NCBI GenBank assembly: GCA_035534175.1 | Contig: DATLSM010000022.1 | Coordinates: forward strand, 1-21,054 | Source: DATLSM01 sp035534175 | Lineage (GTDB): Bacteria; Actinomycetota; Thermoleophilia; Solirubrobacterales; 70-9 | Reading direction: 5' to 3' | DNA length: 21,054 bases | In this document: positions 15,956-21,054 of the stretch, one piece after another | How positions within the stretch are numbered: the first letter of the stretch is position 1 | How the letters are laid out: every line of letters starts with the position of its first letter | Notes under the pieces: model-generated | What the model was told of the DNA's origin: nothing | The model's input: the letters and a program-made list of their open reading frames with translations, nothing else | Database searches by the model: none | Position numbers and translations under genes: made by a program

Positions 15956-16067
15956 CCACATCTAGAGGGGTGGAGGGACTGGCCCAGTGAAGCCCCGGCA
16001 ACCACCTCGGACCATTGGTTCGAGGGGAGGTGCCAACTCCAGCAGGTCGATGACCTGGAAGATGTGG
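15956..16067 (+). promoter_or_regulatory. SAM-I (S-box) riboswitch aptamer
   Basis: The aptamer carries the diagnostic S-box core: GGAGGGACTGGCCC, then TGAAGCCCCGGCAACC, then GGTGCCAACTCCAGCAG, ending with AAGATG. Helices can be drawn. P1 is CCACATCT (15956-15963) with AGATGTGG (16060-16067), 8 bp. P3 closes CACCTC with GAGGTG. P4 is CAGGTC (16043-16048) with GACCTG (16052-16057) around a GAT loop. S-adenosylmethionine binding stabilises P1 in this class and normally switches expression off. It lies upstream of a threonine-synthase-family gene, with a terminator in between, so control is by transcription attenuation. Confidence 0.96.
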
Positions 16068-16082
16068 GGAAAGTCCGATCGG

Positions 16083-16114
16083 ACCTCTGCCCCACACAAG
16101 GCGGAGGTTTTTTT
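16083..16114 (+). terminator. Intrinsic terminator of the SAM riboswitch
   Basis: ACCTCTGCC (16083-16091) pairs with GGCGGAGGT (16100-16108) in a 9-bp stem with one G-U pair and an 8-base loop, followed by an unbroken T-run (16108-16114). It is the only classic U-tract terminator I see in the window. A competing pairing, TGTGGGG (16063-16069) with CCCCACA (16090-16096), would use both the 3' side of P1 and the terminator stem/loop, so it is the likely antiterminator. Confidence 0.9.
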
Positions 16115-16139
16115 CGTTGAAGACTGAAAGCGAGATCGG

Positions 16140-17372
16140 ATGTCACTAGAGGGCTTGCGGTGCAAGGAGTGCGGGGCGGCCTACGAGCTGGACGCGCGTT
16201 ACTTTTGCCAGAACTGTTTCGGGCCGCTTGAGGTGACCTATGACCACTCCGGACTGGACCCCTCAGAGGCCAGGCGGCGCATCCAGGCCGGATCTCAGGG
16301 GATCTGGCGCTACGCCGACTTCCTTCCCTTCCAGGGTCGTCCCGGTGATCCCCTGGAGCCAGGGTTGACGCCGCTGCTGCGCGCCGATCGGCTGGCCGAG
16401 CGCCTCGGCCTGGACGCCGAGCTGTGGATCAAGAACGACGCCGCCAATCCCACCCACTCCTTCAAGGACCGGGTCGTCGCAGTCGCCGTGGCGAAGGCGC
16501 GGGAGCTGGGCTTTGAGACCGTCGCCTGCGCTTCCACCGGCAACCTCGCCAATGCGGTCGCCGCCCATGCCGCCGCCGCCGGCCTGCGCTCCTACGTCTT
16601 CGTTCCCGCCAACCTGGAGGAGCAGAAGCTGCTCGCGACCAGCGTCTACGGCACCAACCTGGTCGGCGTTCGCGGCAACTACGACGACGTCAACCGTCTC
16701 TGTACCCAGCTGGCCGAAAGCCGCCCCTGGGCCTTCGTCAACGTCAACCTGCGCCCCTACTACGCGGAGGGATCAAAGACCCTCGCCTATGAGACGGTCG
16801 AGCAACTCGGCTGGGAGCTGCCGGACCGGGTCCTCTGTCCGATCGCCTCGGGCTCGCTGTTCACCAAGGTCGGGCGCGGCTTCCAGGAGTGGCTCGACCT
16901 CGGCTTGGTCTCCGGCCGCCAACCGATTTTCAACGGCGCTCAGGCGCAGGGGTGCAGCCCGGTTGCCACCGCGTTCGCCGAAGGCTGGGACGTTTGCAAA
17001 CCGCAGCGGCCTGAGACGATCGCCAAGAGCCTGGCGATCGGCGACCCCGCCGACGGGCCCTACGCTGTGGAGCAGGCCCGCAAGACCGGCGGCGCCGTGG
17101 ACGCGGTAAGCGATGAGGAGATCCGCGAGGGGATCCGCCTGCTTGCCGAGACGACCGGGATCTTCACCGAGACCGCTGGCGGCGTCACCGTTGGCGTGCT
17201 GCGAAAGCTCTCCGATCGCGGCGACATCGGCGCCGGCGAGCGGGTTGTGGTCTACATCACCGGCGAGGGCCTCAAGACCCTTGACGCCACCCGCGATAGT
17301 TTCCGCATGCGCGAGATCGACCCCGACCTTGCCAGCTTTGAGTCCGAGTTCCGCAAGGAGGTAGCAGTCTGA
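16140..17372 (+). CDS. thrC: Threonine synthase family PLP enzyme under SAM riboswitch control
   Basis: The 410-residue fold-type II PLP enzyme opens with a zinc ribbon (Cys8, Cys11, Cys23, Cys26 in LRCKECGAAY and YFCQNCFG), as in one threonine synthase branch. The PLP lysine is Lys109 in NPTHSFKDRVV. The substrate loop is CASTGNLANAVAAHA and the phosphate loop region is CPIASGSLFTK. Threonine synthase converts O-phosphohomoserine to threonine. Here the gene sits behind a SAM-I riboswitch and is coupled by a one-base overlap (TGATG) to a MoaD/ThiS-like sulfur carrier, which is not the usual hom-thrC-thrB setting. A role in homocysteine or cysteine synthesis, or at the Thr/Met branch point, is therefore possible. 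Only a weak ribosome binding site precedes the ATG. Confidence 0.88.
   Translation: MSLEGLRCKECGAAYELDARYFCQNCFGPLEVTYDHSGLDPSEARRRIQAGSQGIWRYADFLPFQGRPGDPLEPGLTPLLRADRLAERLGLDAELWIKNDAANPTHSFKDRVVAVAVAKARELGFETVACASTGNLANAVAAHAAAAGLRSYVFVPANLEEQKLLATSVYGTNLVGVRGNYDDVNRLCTQLAESRPWAFVNVNLRPYYAEGSKTLAYETVEQLGWELPDRVLCPIASGSLFTKVGRGFQEWLDLGLVSGRQPIFNGAQAQGCSPVATAFAEGWDVCKPQRPETIAKSLAIGDPADGPYAVEQARKTGGAVDAVSDEEIREGIRLLAETTGIFTETAGGVTVGVLRKLSDRGDIGAGERVVVYITGEGLKTLDATRDSFRMREIDPDLASFESEFRKEVAV
17355..17362 (+). promoter_or_regulatory. Strong ribosome binding site for the sulfur-carrier gene
   Basis: AAGGAGGT, a near-perfect anti-16S match, lies inside the end of the threonine-synthase gene, 9 bases before the ATG at 17372. 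It fixes the start of the MoaD-like gene and predicts high translation relative to the upstream gene, whose own site is weak. Confidence 0.85.
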
Positions 17373-17644
17373 TGGCAGTTACCGTGAAGATCCCGACCCA
17401 GCTGCGCGCCGCGACCGGGGGGGAGGCCGAGGTCGAGGTCTCGGGCTCCACCGTGGGCGAGGCGCTCGACGCGGTCTTCGACGCCCACGGTGAGCTGCGC
17501 GATCGGATCACCCAGGACGGCGATCTGCGCCGCTTCGTCAACGTCTACGTCTCCGGCGAGGACATCCGCTTCCAGCAGGGCCTCGAGACGGCGCTGGAAG
17601 AGGGAGATGAGGTCACGATCCTCCCGGCGGTCGCCGGCGGCTGA
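17372..17644 (+). CDS. MoaD/ThiS-family sulfur-carrier protein
   Basis: The 90-residue protein has a beta-grasp ubiquitin-like pattern: VTVKIPTQLRAATGGEAEVE, GSTVGEALDAVF, RFVNVYVSGEDIRF and EGDEVTILPAVAGG. It ends exactly in Gly-Gly (89-90), so it can be adenylated and turned into a thiocarboxylate without processing. In actinobacteria the related CysO donates sulfur to a PLP enzyme (CysM) for cysteine synthesis and is trimmed by the Mec protease; MoaD serves molybdopterin and ThiS thiamine. No moa, thi, cysM or mec gene is in the window. The only partner is the coupled PLP enzyme, which points to amino acid sulfur transfer. The start overlaps the previous stop by one base and has a strong ribosome binding site. 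Confidence 0.9.
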   Translation: MAVTVKIPTQLRAATGGEAEVEVSGSTVGEALDAVFDAHGELRDRITQDGDLRRFVNVYVSGEDIRFQQGLETALEEGDEVTILPAVAGG

Positions 17645-17698
17645 CGGCGGCCGCGGCACGGTTTGGTATCTCGGTGTTCCTCGCTCGCTCGCCTGAAG

Positions 17699-17788
17699 AA
17701 GACAGACAGACGACAGCCCTTGGCCCACGGCGCGAAGAGCCAGGTCGCGTCGGCCCGCGGCGTCCCTGGCTGTTCCCCCCTCTGTCTT
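17699..17788 (+). other. Structured leader with nested inverted repeats
   Basis: The 178-base gap 17645-17822 holds no gene. AAGACAGA (17699-17706) pairs with TCTGTCTT (17781-17788), and inside it AGCCAGG (17738-17744) pairs with CCTGGCT (17765-17771). Together they form a long nested stem upstream of the nucleotidyltransferase gene. No T-run follows. It could be a 5' leader structure, a U-less terminator for the riboswitch operon or chance. Confidence 0.35.
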
Positions 17789-17822
17789 TGAACCGGTCGG
17801 CCACAGCCACCGCAGAAACCGA

Positions 17823-18557
17823 ATGAGCAAACCACCGGTAGTGATCTTGTGCGGCGGCCGTGGCACACGGCTGCGAGAGCGGACGGAGACGGTGCCCAAG
17901 GCGTTGGTGGAGATCGGGGGGCGGCCGATTCTCTGGCACGTGATCGGGATTTACGCGGCGCAGGGGTTTGAGCGTTTCCTGCTCGCGACCGGATACCTGG
18001 GCGAGGCGGTGGAGGAGTTCGCGGCGGGCGAGCGCTGGCCGGATGGGGTCGAGGTCGAGTGCGTCGATACCGGGCTCGACACGCCGACCGGGGGGCGGAT
18101 CGCCCTGCTCGGCGAGCGCCTGGACCGCGACCCCTTCTGCGCCACCTACGCCGACGGCGTCGCCGACGTCGACCTCGAAGCGTTGCTTGATTTCCATCAC
18201 GAGCACGGCGCGCTGGCGACGATGACTGTGGTGCGCCCGCTGCTGCAGTGGGGGGTTGCCGAGCTGGACGCGGGGGGTCGGGTTGAGGCTTTCGTCGAGA
18301 AGCCGCGGGCGGAGCGCTGGGTCAACGGTGGCTTCTTCTGCTTTGCACCGGGAGTCCTCGGCTACCTTGACCAGGCGAGCGTTCTGGAGGGCGAGCCGCT
18401 GCAGCAGCTCGCCGCCGAAGGGCAGCTTCGTGCCTACCGCCATGAGGGATTCTGGGACTGCATGGACACCTACAAGGACGCGGTTGTCCTCAACGACCTC
18501 TGGGAGAGCGGCCGGGCACCCTGGAGCGCGCCGGTAGCCGGTGAGGTGGAGCGTTGA
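17823..18557 (+). CDS. rfbF: Glucose-1-phosphate cytidylyltransferase-like nucleotidyltransferase
   Basis: The 244-residue protein closely follows the RfbF/DdhA pattern: VVILCGGRGTRLRERTETVP (nucleotide-binding GGxGTRL), KALVEIGGRPILWHVIGIYA, VDTGLDTPTGGRI, FCATYADGVADVDLEALLDFH (metal-binding Asp), VEKPRAERWVNGGFFCF and HEGFWDCMDTYKDAVVLNDLW. RfbF makes CDP-glucose from CTP and glucose-1-phosphate, the entry to CDP-3,6-dideoxyhexoses. Related enzymes use other sugars and nucleotides, so the precise product is not certain. The ATG is preceded by a structured leader. The stop overlaps the next gene by 4 bases (TTGA), so the two are translated together. Confidence 0.85.
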   Translation: MSKPPVVILCGGRGTRLRERTETVPKALVEIGGRPILWHVIGIYAAQGFERFLLATGYLGEAVEEFAAGERWPDGVEVECVDTGLDTPTGGRIALLGERLDRDPFCATYADGVADVDLEALLDFHHEHGALATMTVVRPLLQWGVAELDAGGRVEAFVEKPRAERWVNGGFFCFAPGVLGYLDQASVLEGEPLQQLAAEGQLRAYRHEGFWDCMDTYKDAVVLNDLWESGRAPWSAPVAGEVER

Positions 18558-19519
18558 AGCGGGCGCTGGTCACCGGTGCCCATGGCTTCGTCGCCTCGCA
18601 TCTGTCGCGGGCGCTGCTGGAGCGCGGCGATGCGGTGAGCGCCTTCGGCCTGGCGCCCCCCCGCCTCTCCGGACTGGCTCTGCAGGAGATCGAGGGCGAG
18701 GTCGAGCAGGTCGAGGGCGACCTGCGTGATGCGGGGATGGTCGGGGCGACGATCGAGGCGGGTGGGTTCGACGTCGTCTTTCACCTCGGCGCCCAGACGC
18801 TGGTGGGGCCGGCGATGGCCGATCCGACGCCGACCTTCGAGACGAATGTGGGCGGCACCTGGACCATGCTCGAGGCCTGCCGCCGCGCCGAGCTTCCCGC
18901 TGTCGTCGTCGCCTCCTCCGACAAGGCCTACGGGCCCAGCGACCAACTGCCCTACCGGGAGGAGATGCAGCTGCGCCCGGCGTCTCCCTACGAGGCGAGC
19001 AAGGCCGCCGCTGATGCGATCGCGCTCAGCTACTTCCCCGCCTACCGGCTGCCGGTCGGGGTGACCCGCTTCGCCAACATCTACGGCGCCGGTGACCTCA
19101 ACTTCTCCCGCCTGATCCCGGAAGCGGTCACCGCCCTGCTCGACGGCCGGCGGCCGCAGATTCGCTCTGACGGGAGCCCCGAGCGCGACTTCCTCCACGT
19201 CGATGACGCCATCGCCGCCTACTTCGCGGTCGAGCGCGCGGTCAGTGCCGGCGGCCCAGCAGCCGGGCAAGCCTTCAACGCGGGCGGCGAGCGGCCCCAC
19301 TCCGTCGCCGAGGTGCTGGGTGCGGTGGCCGAGGTATCGGGCTCGGGCCTGGATCCCGAGTACCTCGGTCTCGGCAACCCGGCGGGCGAGATCGACCGCC
19401 AATACGTGGACTCCTCGAAGCTGCGCGAGCTGACCGGCTGGCGCCCCGAGGTCGAGCTGCGCGCCGGCCTGGCGCGCACCCTGGAGTGGTACCGCGTTCA
19501 CCCGGAGGCCCGTCCCTGA
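18554..19519 (+). CDS. NAD-dependent sugar epimerase/dehydratase, CDP-glucose 4,6-dehydratase-like
   Basis: This extended short-chain dehydrogenase has 321 residues and a TTG start inside the rfbF stop (TTGA), preceded by GAGGTGGAG. The Rossmann motif VTGAHGFVASHLSRALL is at the N-terminus. FHLGAQTLVGPAMADPTPTF and NVGGTWTMLEACRR resemble CDP-glucose 4,6-dehydratase (RfbG). The catalytic SSDKAYG and YEASK (YxxxK) are intact, and RFANIYGAGDLNFSRLIPE follows. Pairing with an RfbF-like enzyme supports conversion of CDP-glucose to the 4-keto-6-deoxy sugar, but no further pathway genes follow. A related NDP-sugar epimerase role cannot be excluded. Confidence 0.85.
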   Translation: MKRALVTGAHGFVASHLSRALLERGDAVSAFGLAPPRLSGLALQEIEGEVEQVEGDLRDAGMVGATIEAGGFDVVFHLGAQTLVGPAMADPTPTFETNVGGTWTMLEACRRAELPAVVVASSDKAYGPSDQLPYREEMQLRPASPYEASKAAADAIALSYFPAYRLPVGVTRFANIYGAGDLNFSRLIPEAVTALLDGRRPQIRSDGSPERDFLHVDDAIAAYFAVERAVSAGGPAAGQAFNAGGERPHSVAEVLGAVAEVSGSGLDPEYLGLGNPAGEIDRQYVDSSKLRELTGWRPEVELRAGLARTLEWYRVHPEARP

Positions 19520-20316
19520 TGTGTGGCCGCTTCACCGTCGCCGCCAAGGACACGAAGAAGATCGCCGATCGCTTCCAGGTGGAACTGGAGCGGGCGCTGG
19601 AGCGGGGTGGGGACGGCGGTGCGCCCCCGCCGAGCAGGGAGCGGGCCGAGCGGGCAGCCTCGGCGCTGGGGCGCTTCAACGTCGCCCCGAGCCAGGAGGT
19701 GCTGACCGTCCGCTCCTCCCCCGATCCCGACGAGGCGGCCCAGGGGGAGCGCGAGGCGCGGCTCATGCGCTGGGGTCTGGTGCCGCGCTGGGCCAAGGAC
19801 CTGAAGGTGGGCTACCGGATGATCAACGCCAAGGCCGAGAACCTGACGACGAGCCGCGCCTACGCACCCCTGATCGGCAAGTTCCGCCACCGCTGCCTGA
19901 TCGTTGCCGACGGCTTCTACGAGTGGATGCGGGCCGAGGACCCAAAGCAACCGCGCCAGCCCTGGAGATTCACCGTCGACGGTGGCGAGCCGTTCGCCTT
20001 CGCCGGAATCTGCACTCGCAAGGAGTGGGAGGACGGGGGAAGCGGGGTCGAGGGTGGGTGGCTCTACAGCTGCACAATCGTCACCACGACTCCAAACGAG
20101 CTGGTCGCCCAGGTGCACGATCGGATGCCGGTGATCCTGCCCGGACCGGAGGCCGAGGCCACCTGGCTGCGCCCCGACCTGGAACTGGACGAGGCGGTGG
20201 CGATGTGCGCGACGCTGCCGGCGTCCCGGATGTCCAGCGCCCCCGCCAACCCGAAGCTCAACAAAGTCGGCAAGGGAATCGAGGGGCCCGAGCTGCTGGT
20301 CGCCCCCGCATCCTGA
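19519..20316 (+). CDS. SOS response-associated peptidase (SRAP/YedK/HMCES family)
   Basis: SRAP proteins form a covalent thiazolidine link to abasic sites in single-stranded DNA, shielding them during replication. The 265-residue start at 19519 is fixed by MCGRFTV, because Cys2 must become N-terminal after Met removal. The other key residues are present: Asn103 in MINAKAENL, Glu135 in DGFYEWM and His200 in VHDRMPVIL. A short Arg/Glu/Pro-rich insertion (about 30-50) precedes RFNVAPSQEV. The ATG overlaps the dehydratase stop by one base (TGATG), with GGAGG 10 bases upstream, so it is made with the sugar genes, an odd partnership. Residues 135-169 are encoded by a segment repeated exactly at the window end. 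Confidence 0.95.
   Translation: MCGRFTVAAKDTKKIADRFQVELERALERGGDGGAPPPSRERAERAASALGRFNVAPSQEVLTVRSSPDPDEAAQGEREARLMRWGLVPRWAKDLKVGYRMINAKAENLTTSRAYAPLIGKFRHRCLIVADGFYEWMRAEDPKQPRQPWRFTVDGGEPFAFAGICTRKEWEDGGSGVEGGWLYSCTIVTTTPNELVAQVHDRMPVILPGPEAEATWLRPDLELDEAVAMCATLPASRMSSAPANPKLNKVGKGIEGPELLVAPAS
19920..20026 (+). repeat. First copy of exact 107-base direct repeat
   Basis: This segment of the SRAP gene (Glu135 to about Glu169) is identical over all 107 bases to 20948-21054. It is in its natural context here, within a complete gene. Confidence 0.97.
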
Positions 20317-20325
20317 GCCGGCAAG

Positions 20326-20399
20326 CGCGCCCGGCCGGATTCGAACCGGCGACCTCATGCTCCGGAGGCATGCGCTCTATCCAGCTGAGCTACGGGCGC
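20326..20399 (-). tRNA. tRNA-Arg (anticodon CCG)
   Basis: The minus strand folds into a complete cloverleaf: acceptor GCGCCCG/CGGGCGC, D-arm GCTC/GAGC, anticodon stem CATGC/GCATG with loop CTCCGGA, variable AGGTC and T-arm GCCGG-TTCGAAT-CCGGC. Anticodon CCG reads CGG arginine codons, which are common in this GC-rich sequence. The CCA end is not encoded. It lies 10 bases past the SRAP stop, on the opposite strand. Confidence 0.96.
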
Positions 20400-20806
20400 G
20401 GAGGGCTGAGTCTAGCTTTGTAGAGCCGAATGAGGGCCAGGGGTGGGGGAGATGTCGATGTCACCGAGGGTGCCCAAATGCCTCTCCGTACCCAATCAAG
20501 TGCCCGGTCGGAGGCCGTCAAACGCAGGTGAAGCTCCGGTGCCCAGCGGTAGCCGTGGATCGTGTTGGGCCGCCATCAGCTGCCCTGTCGGTTTAGGGGC
20601 CACCGGTTCTCCCTGTGGATTGGGTTGGCCCGAACGTCGCCTCTGCCGGACTGCTCGGCTTCACTCCTTTGCGGCTCACCGAGCCACCCGGCTTCGACGG
20701 TGTGCCGATCGAGGGTCCGCGACGCCAGCCTGGCCTCGCTCACCCTCACCGGAGGCGAAAGCGGTTCCGCTGGGCGCCGATCGACGTGCCATGTCTTGGA
20801 GTCGGA
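20400..20806. other. Gene-free stretch next to tRNA-Arg
   Basis: About 400 bases contain only short overlapping frames on both strands. None has a recognisable domain or a good ribosome binding site. The stretch looks less GC-rich than the neighbouring genes. I see no integrase fragment, no repeat of the tRNA 3' end and no insertion-sequence ends. It may be intergenic or decayed sequence. Confidence 0.5.
20409..20414 (-). promoter_or_regulatory. Candidate -10 box for tRNA-Arg
   Basis: On the minus strand TAGACT (TANNNT type) lies 9 bases before the mature tRNA 5' end. The -35 region is not clear. Confidence 0.3.
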
Positions 20807-20835
20807 TTGACCGCATGAGGGGCGGGCCATAAAGT
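20807..20835 (+). promoter_or_regulatory. Sigma-70-type promoter for the terminal small ORF
   Basis: TTGACC (20807-20812) and TAAAGT (20830-20835) are separated by exactly 17 bases, the best -35/-10 pair in the window. A transcript would start near 20842 and carry the GGAGGAG ribosome binding site (20858-20864) 6 bases before the ATG at 20871. Confidence 0.65.
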
Positions 20836-20870
20836 CGGTGCTCAACCTCAACGAATTGGAGGAGCGGCAT

Positions 20871-21054
20871 ATGAAGTTCTTGATCACCTACCGGCCGAAA
20901 CACCCAGCCCCAGCCGATCAGGTCGCGGACCTACTCAAAGGCATGGGCGAGTGGATGCGGGCCGAGGACCCAAAGCAACCGCGCCAGCCCTGGAGATTCA
21001 CCGTCGACGGTGGCGAGCCGTTCGCCTTCGCCGGAATCTGCACTCGCAAGGAGT
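20871..21054 (+). CDS. Partial, apparently chimeric small ORF running into an SRAP fragment
   Basis: With its own promoter and a GGAGGAG site, this ORF begins MKFLITYRPKHPAPADQVAD and continues LLKGMG. The N-terminus looks like that of a small soluble protein of about 100 residues (MKFL-type dimeric ferredoxin-like families start similarly), but I cannot name it. From codon 27 it becomes the exact SRAP sequence EWMRAEDPKQPRQPWRF in the same reading frame and runs off the window. Fusion of an unrelated start to the middle of a neighbouring gene with no base change over 107 positions indicates an assembly chimera or a very recent duplication. The true C-terminus of the small protein is missing. 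Confidence 0.6.
   Translation, partial: MKFLITYRPKHPAPADQVADLLKGMGEWMRAEDPKQPRQPWRFTVDGGEPFAFAGICTRKE
20948..21054 (+). repeat. Second copy of exact 107-base direct repeat, at window end
   Basis: The segment is identical to 19920-20026, offset by 1,028 bases, with no mismatch up to the last base of the window. The left boundary is sharp: the sequences differ at the base before 20948. The true length may exceed 107, because the window stops inside the repeat. Confidence 0.97.

Noticed and set aside
15826..16146. Minus-strand frames across the riboswitch
   Set aside because: The sequence is fully explained as a SAM-I aptamer and terminator on the plus strand, and the frames have no domain.
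11832..17690. Shared TCCTCGCTCGCT in two intergenic regions (about 11832 and 17678)
   Set aside because: Twelve shared bases of simple alternating composition in a GC-rich genome is too little to call a repeat family.
19486..19518. Upstream start for the SRAP protein
   Set aside because: The family requires Cys immediately after the initiator Met, so the start must be MCGRF at 19519.
20576..20887. Small minus-strand frame next to tRNA-Arg
   Set aside because: It overlaps the strong plus-strand promoter and ribosome binding site of the terminal ORF, and its translation shows no recognisable family.
1..21054. CRISPR arrays, insertion sequences and rRNA genes
   Set aside because: I saw no regularly spaced repeats, transposase motifs, terminal inverted repeats or rRNA-like sequence. 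The only long direct repeat is the 107-base pair at 19920 and 20948.

Overview
The window comes from a GC-rich actinobacterium. The gene order (yebC-ruvC-ruvA-ruvB, a fused SecD-SecF, recJ, a long bifunctional Rel), the mix of ATG, GTG and TTG starts and the small lineage-type membrane proteins make me favour class Thermoleophilia (Solirubrobacterales-like). That placement is inference. The end of the window looks like the end of a metagenomic contig, because its last 107 bases exactly repeat an internal segment.

Layout. Bases 1-243 are the start of a leftward membrane protein. Bases 269-3288 hold rightward yebC, ruvC, ruvA and ruvB (Holliday-junction processing; the three ruv genes overlap by 4 bases each). 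Bases 3313-7017 hold an undescribed zinc-ribbon/PAS protein, a fused secDF and a small three-helix membrane protein. Bases 7089-11809 hold recJ and rel (single-strand exonuclease and (p)ppGpp metabolism). A convergent hairpin at 11843-11865 separates these from a leftward operon at 15813-11877: HIT hydrolase, phosphoglucomutase/phosphomannomutase, MBL-fold hydrolase and lipid kinase. Divergent from it, 15956-16114 is a complete SAM-I (S-box) riboswitch with an intrinsic terminator. It controls a threonine-synthase-family PLP enzyme (16140-17372) followed at once by a MoaD/ThiS-type sulfur-carrier protein ending in Gly-Gly (17372-17644). Next come a structured leader, a CDP-glucose-type nucleotidyltransferase and NDP-sugar dehydratase pair (17823-19519) and an SRAP/YedK-family abasic-site protein (19519-20316). 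A tRNA-Arg(CCG) lies on the opposite strand at 20326-20399. It is followed by about 400 bases with no convincing gene, then a good promoter driving a small ORF. That ORF runs in frame into an exact copy of part of the SRAP gene.

Most interesting points. (1) A SAM-sensing riboswitch governs a 'threonine synthase' plus sulfur carrier. This suggests the enzyme serves sulfur amino acid (homocysteine/cysteine) synthesis or sits at the Thr/Met branch point, rather than being a plain threonine synthase. (2) The 107-base repeat at the window end creates a chimeric ORF and implies either an assembly artefact or a tandem 1,028-base unit. (3) A TAGNNT-type -10 element recurs 6-9 bases before several start codons, which suggests leaderless transcription. 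(4) A small zinc-ribbon/PAS protein carries an EF-hand-like loop.
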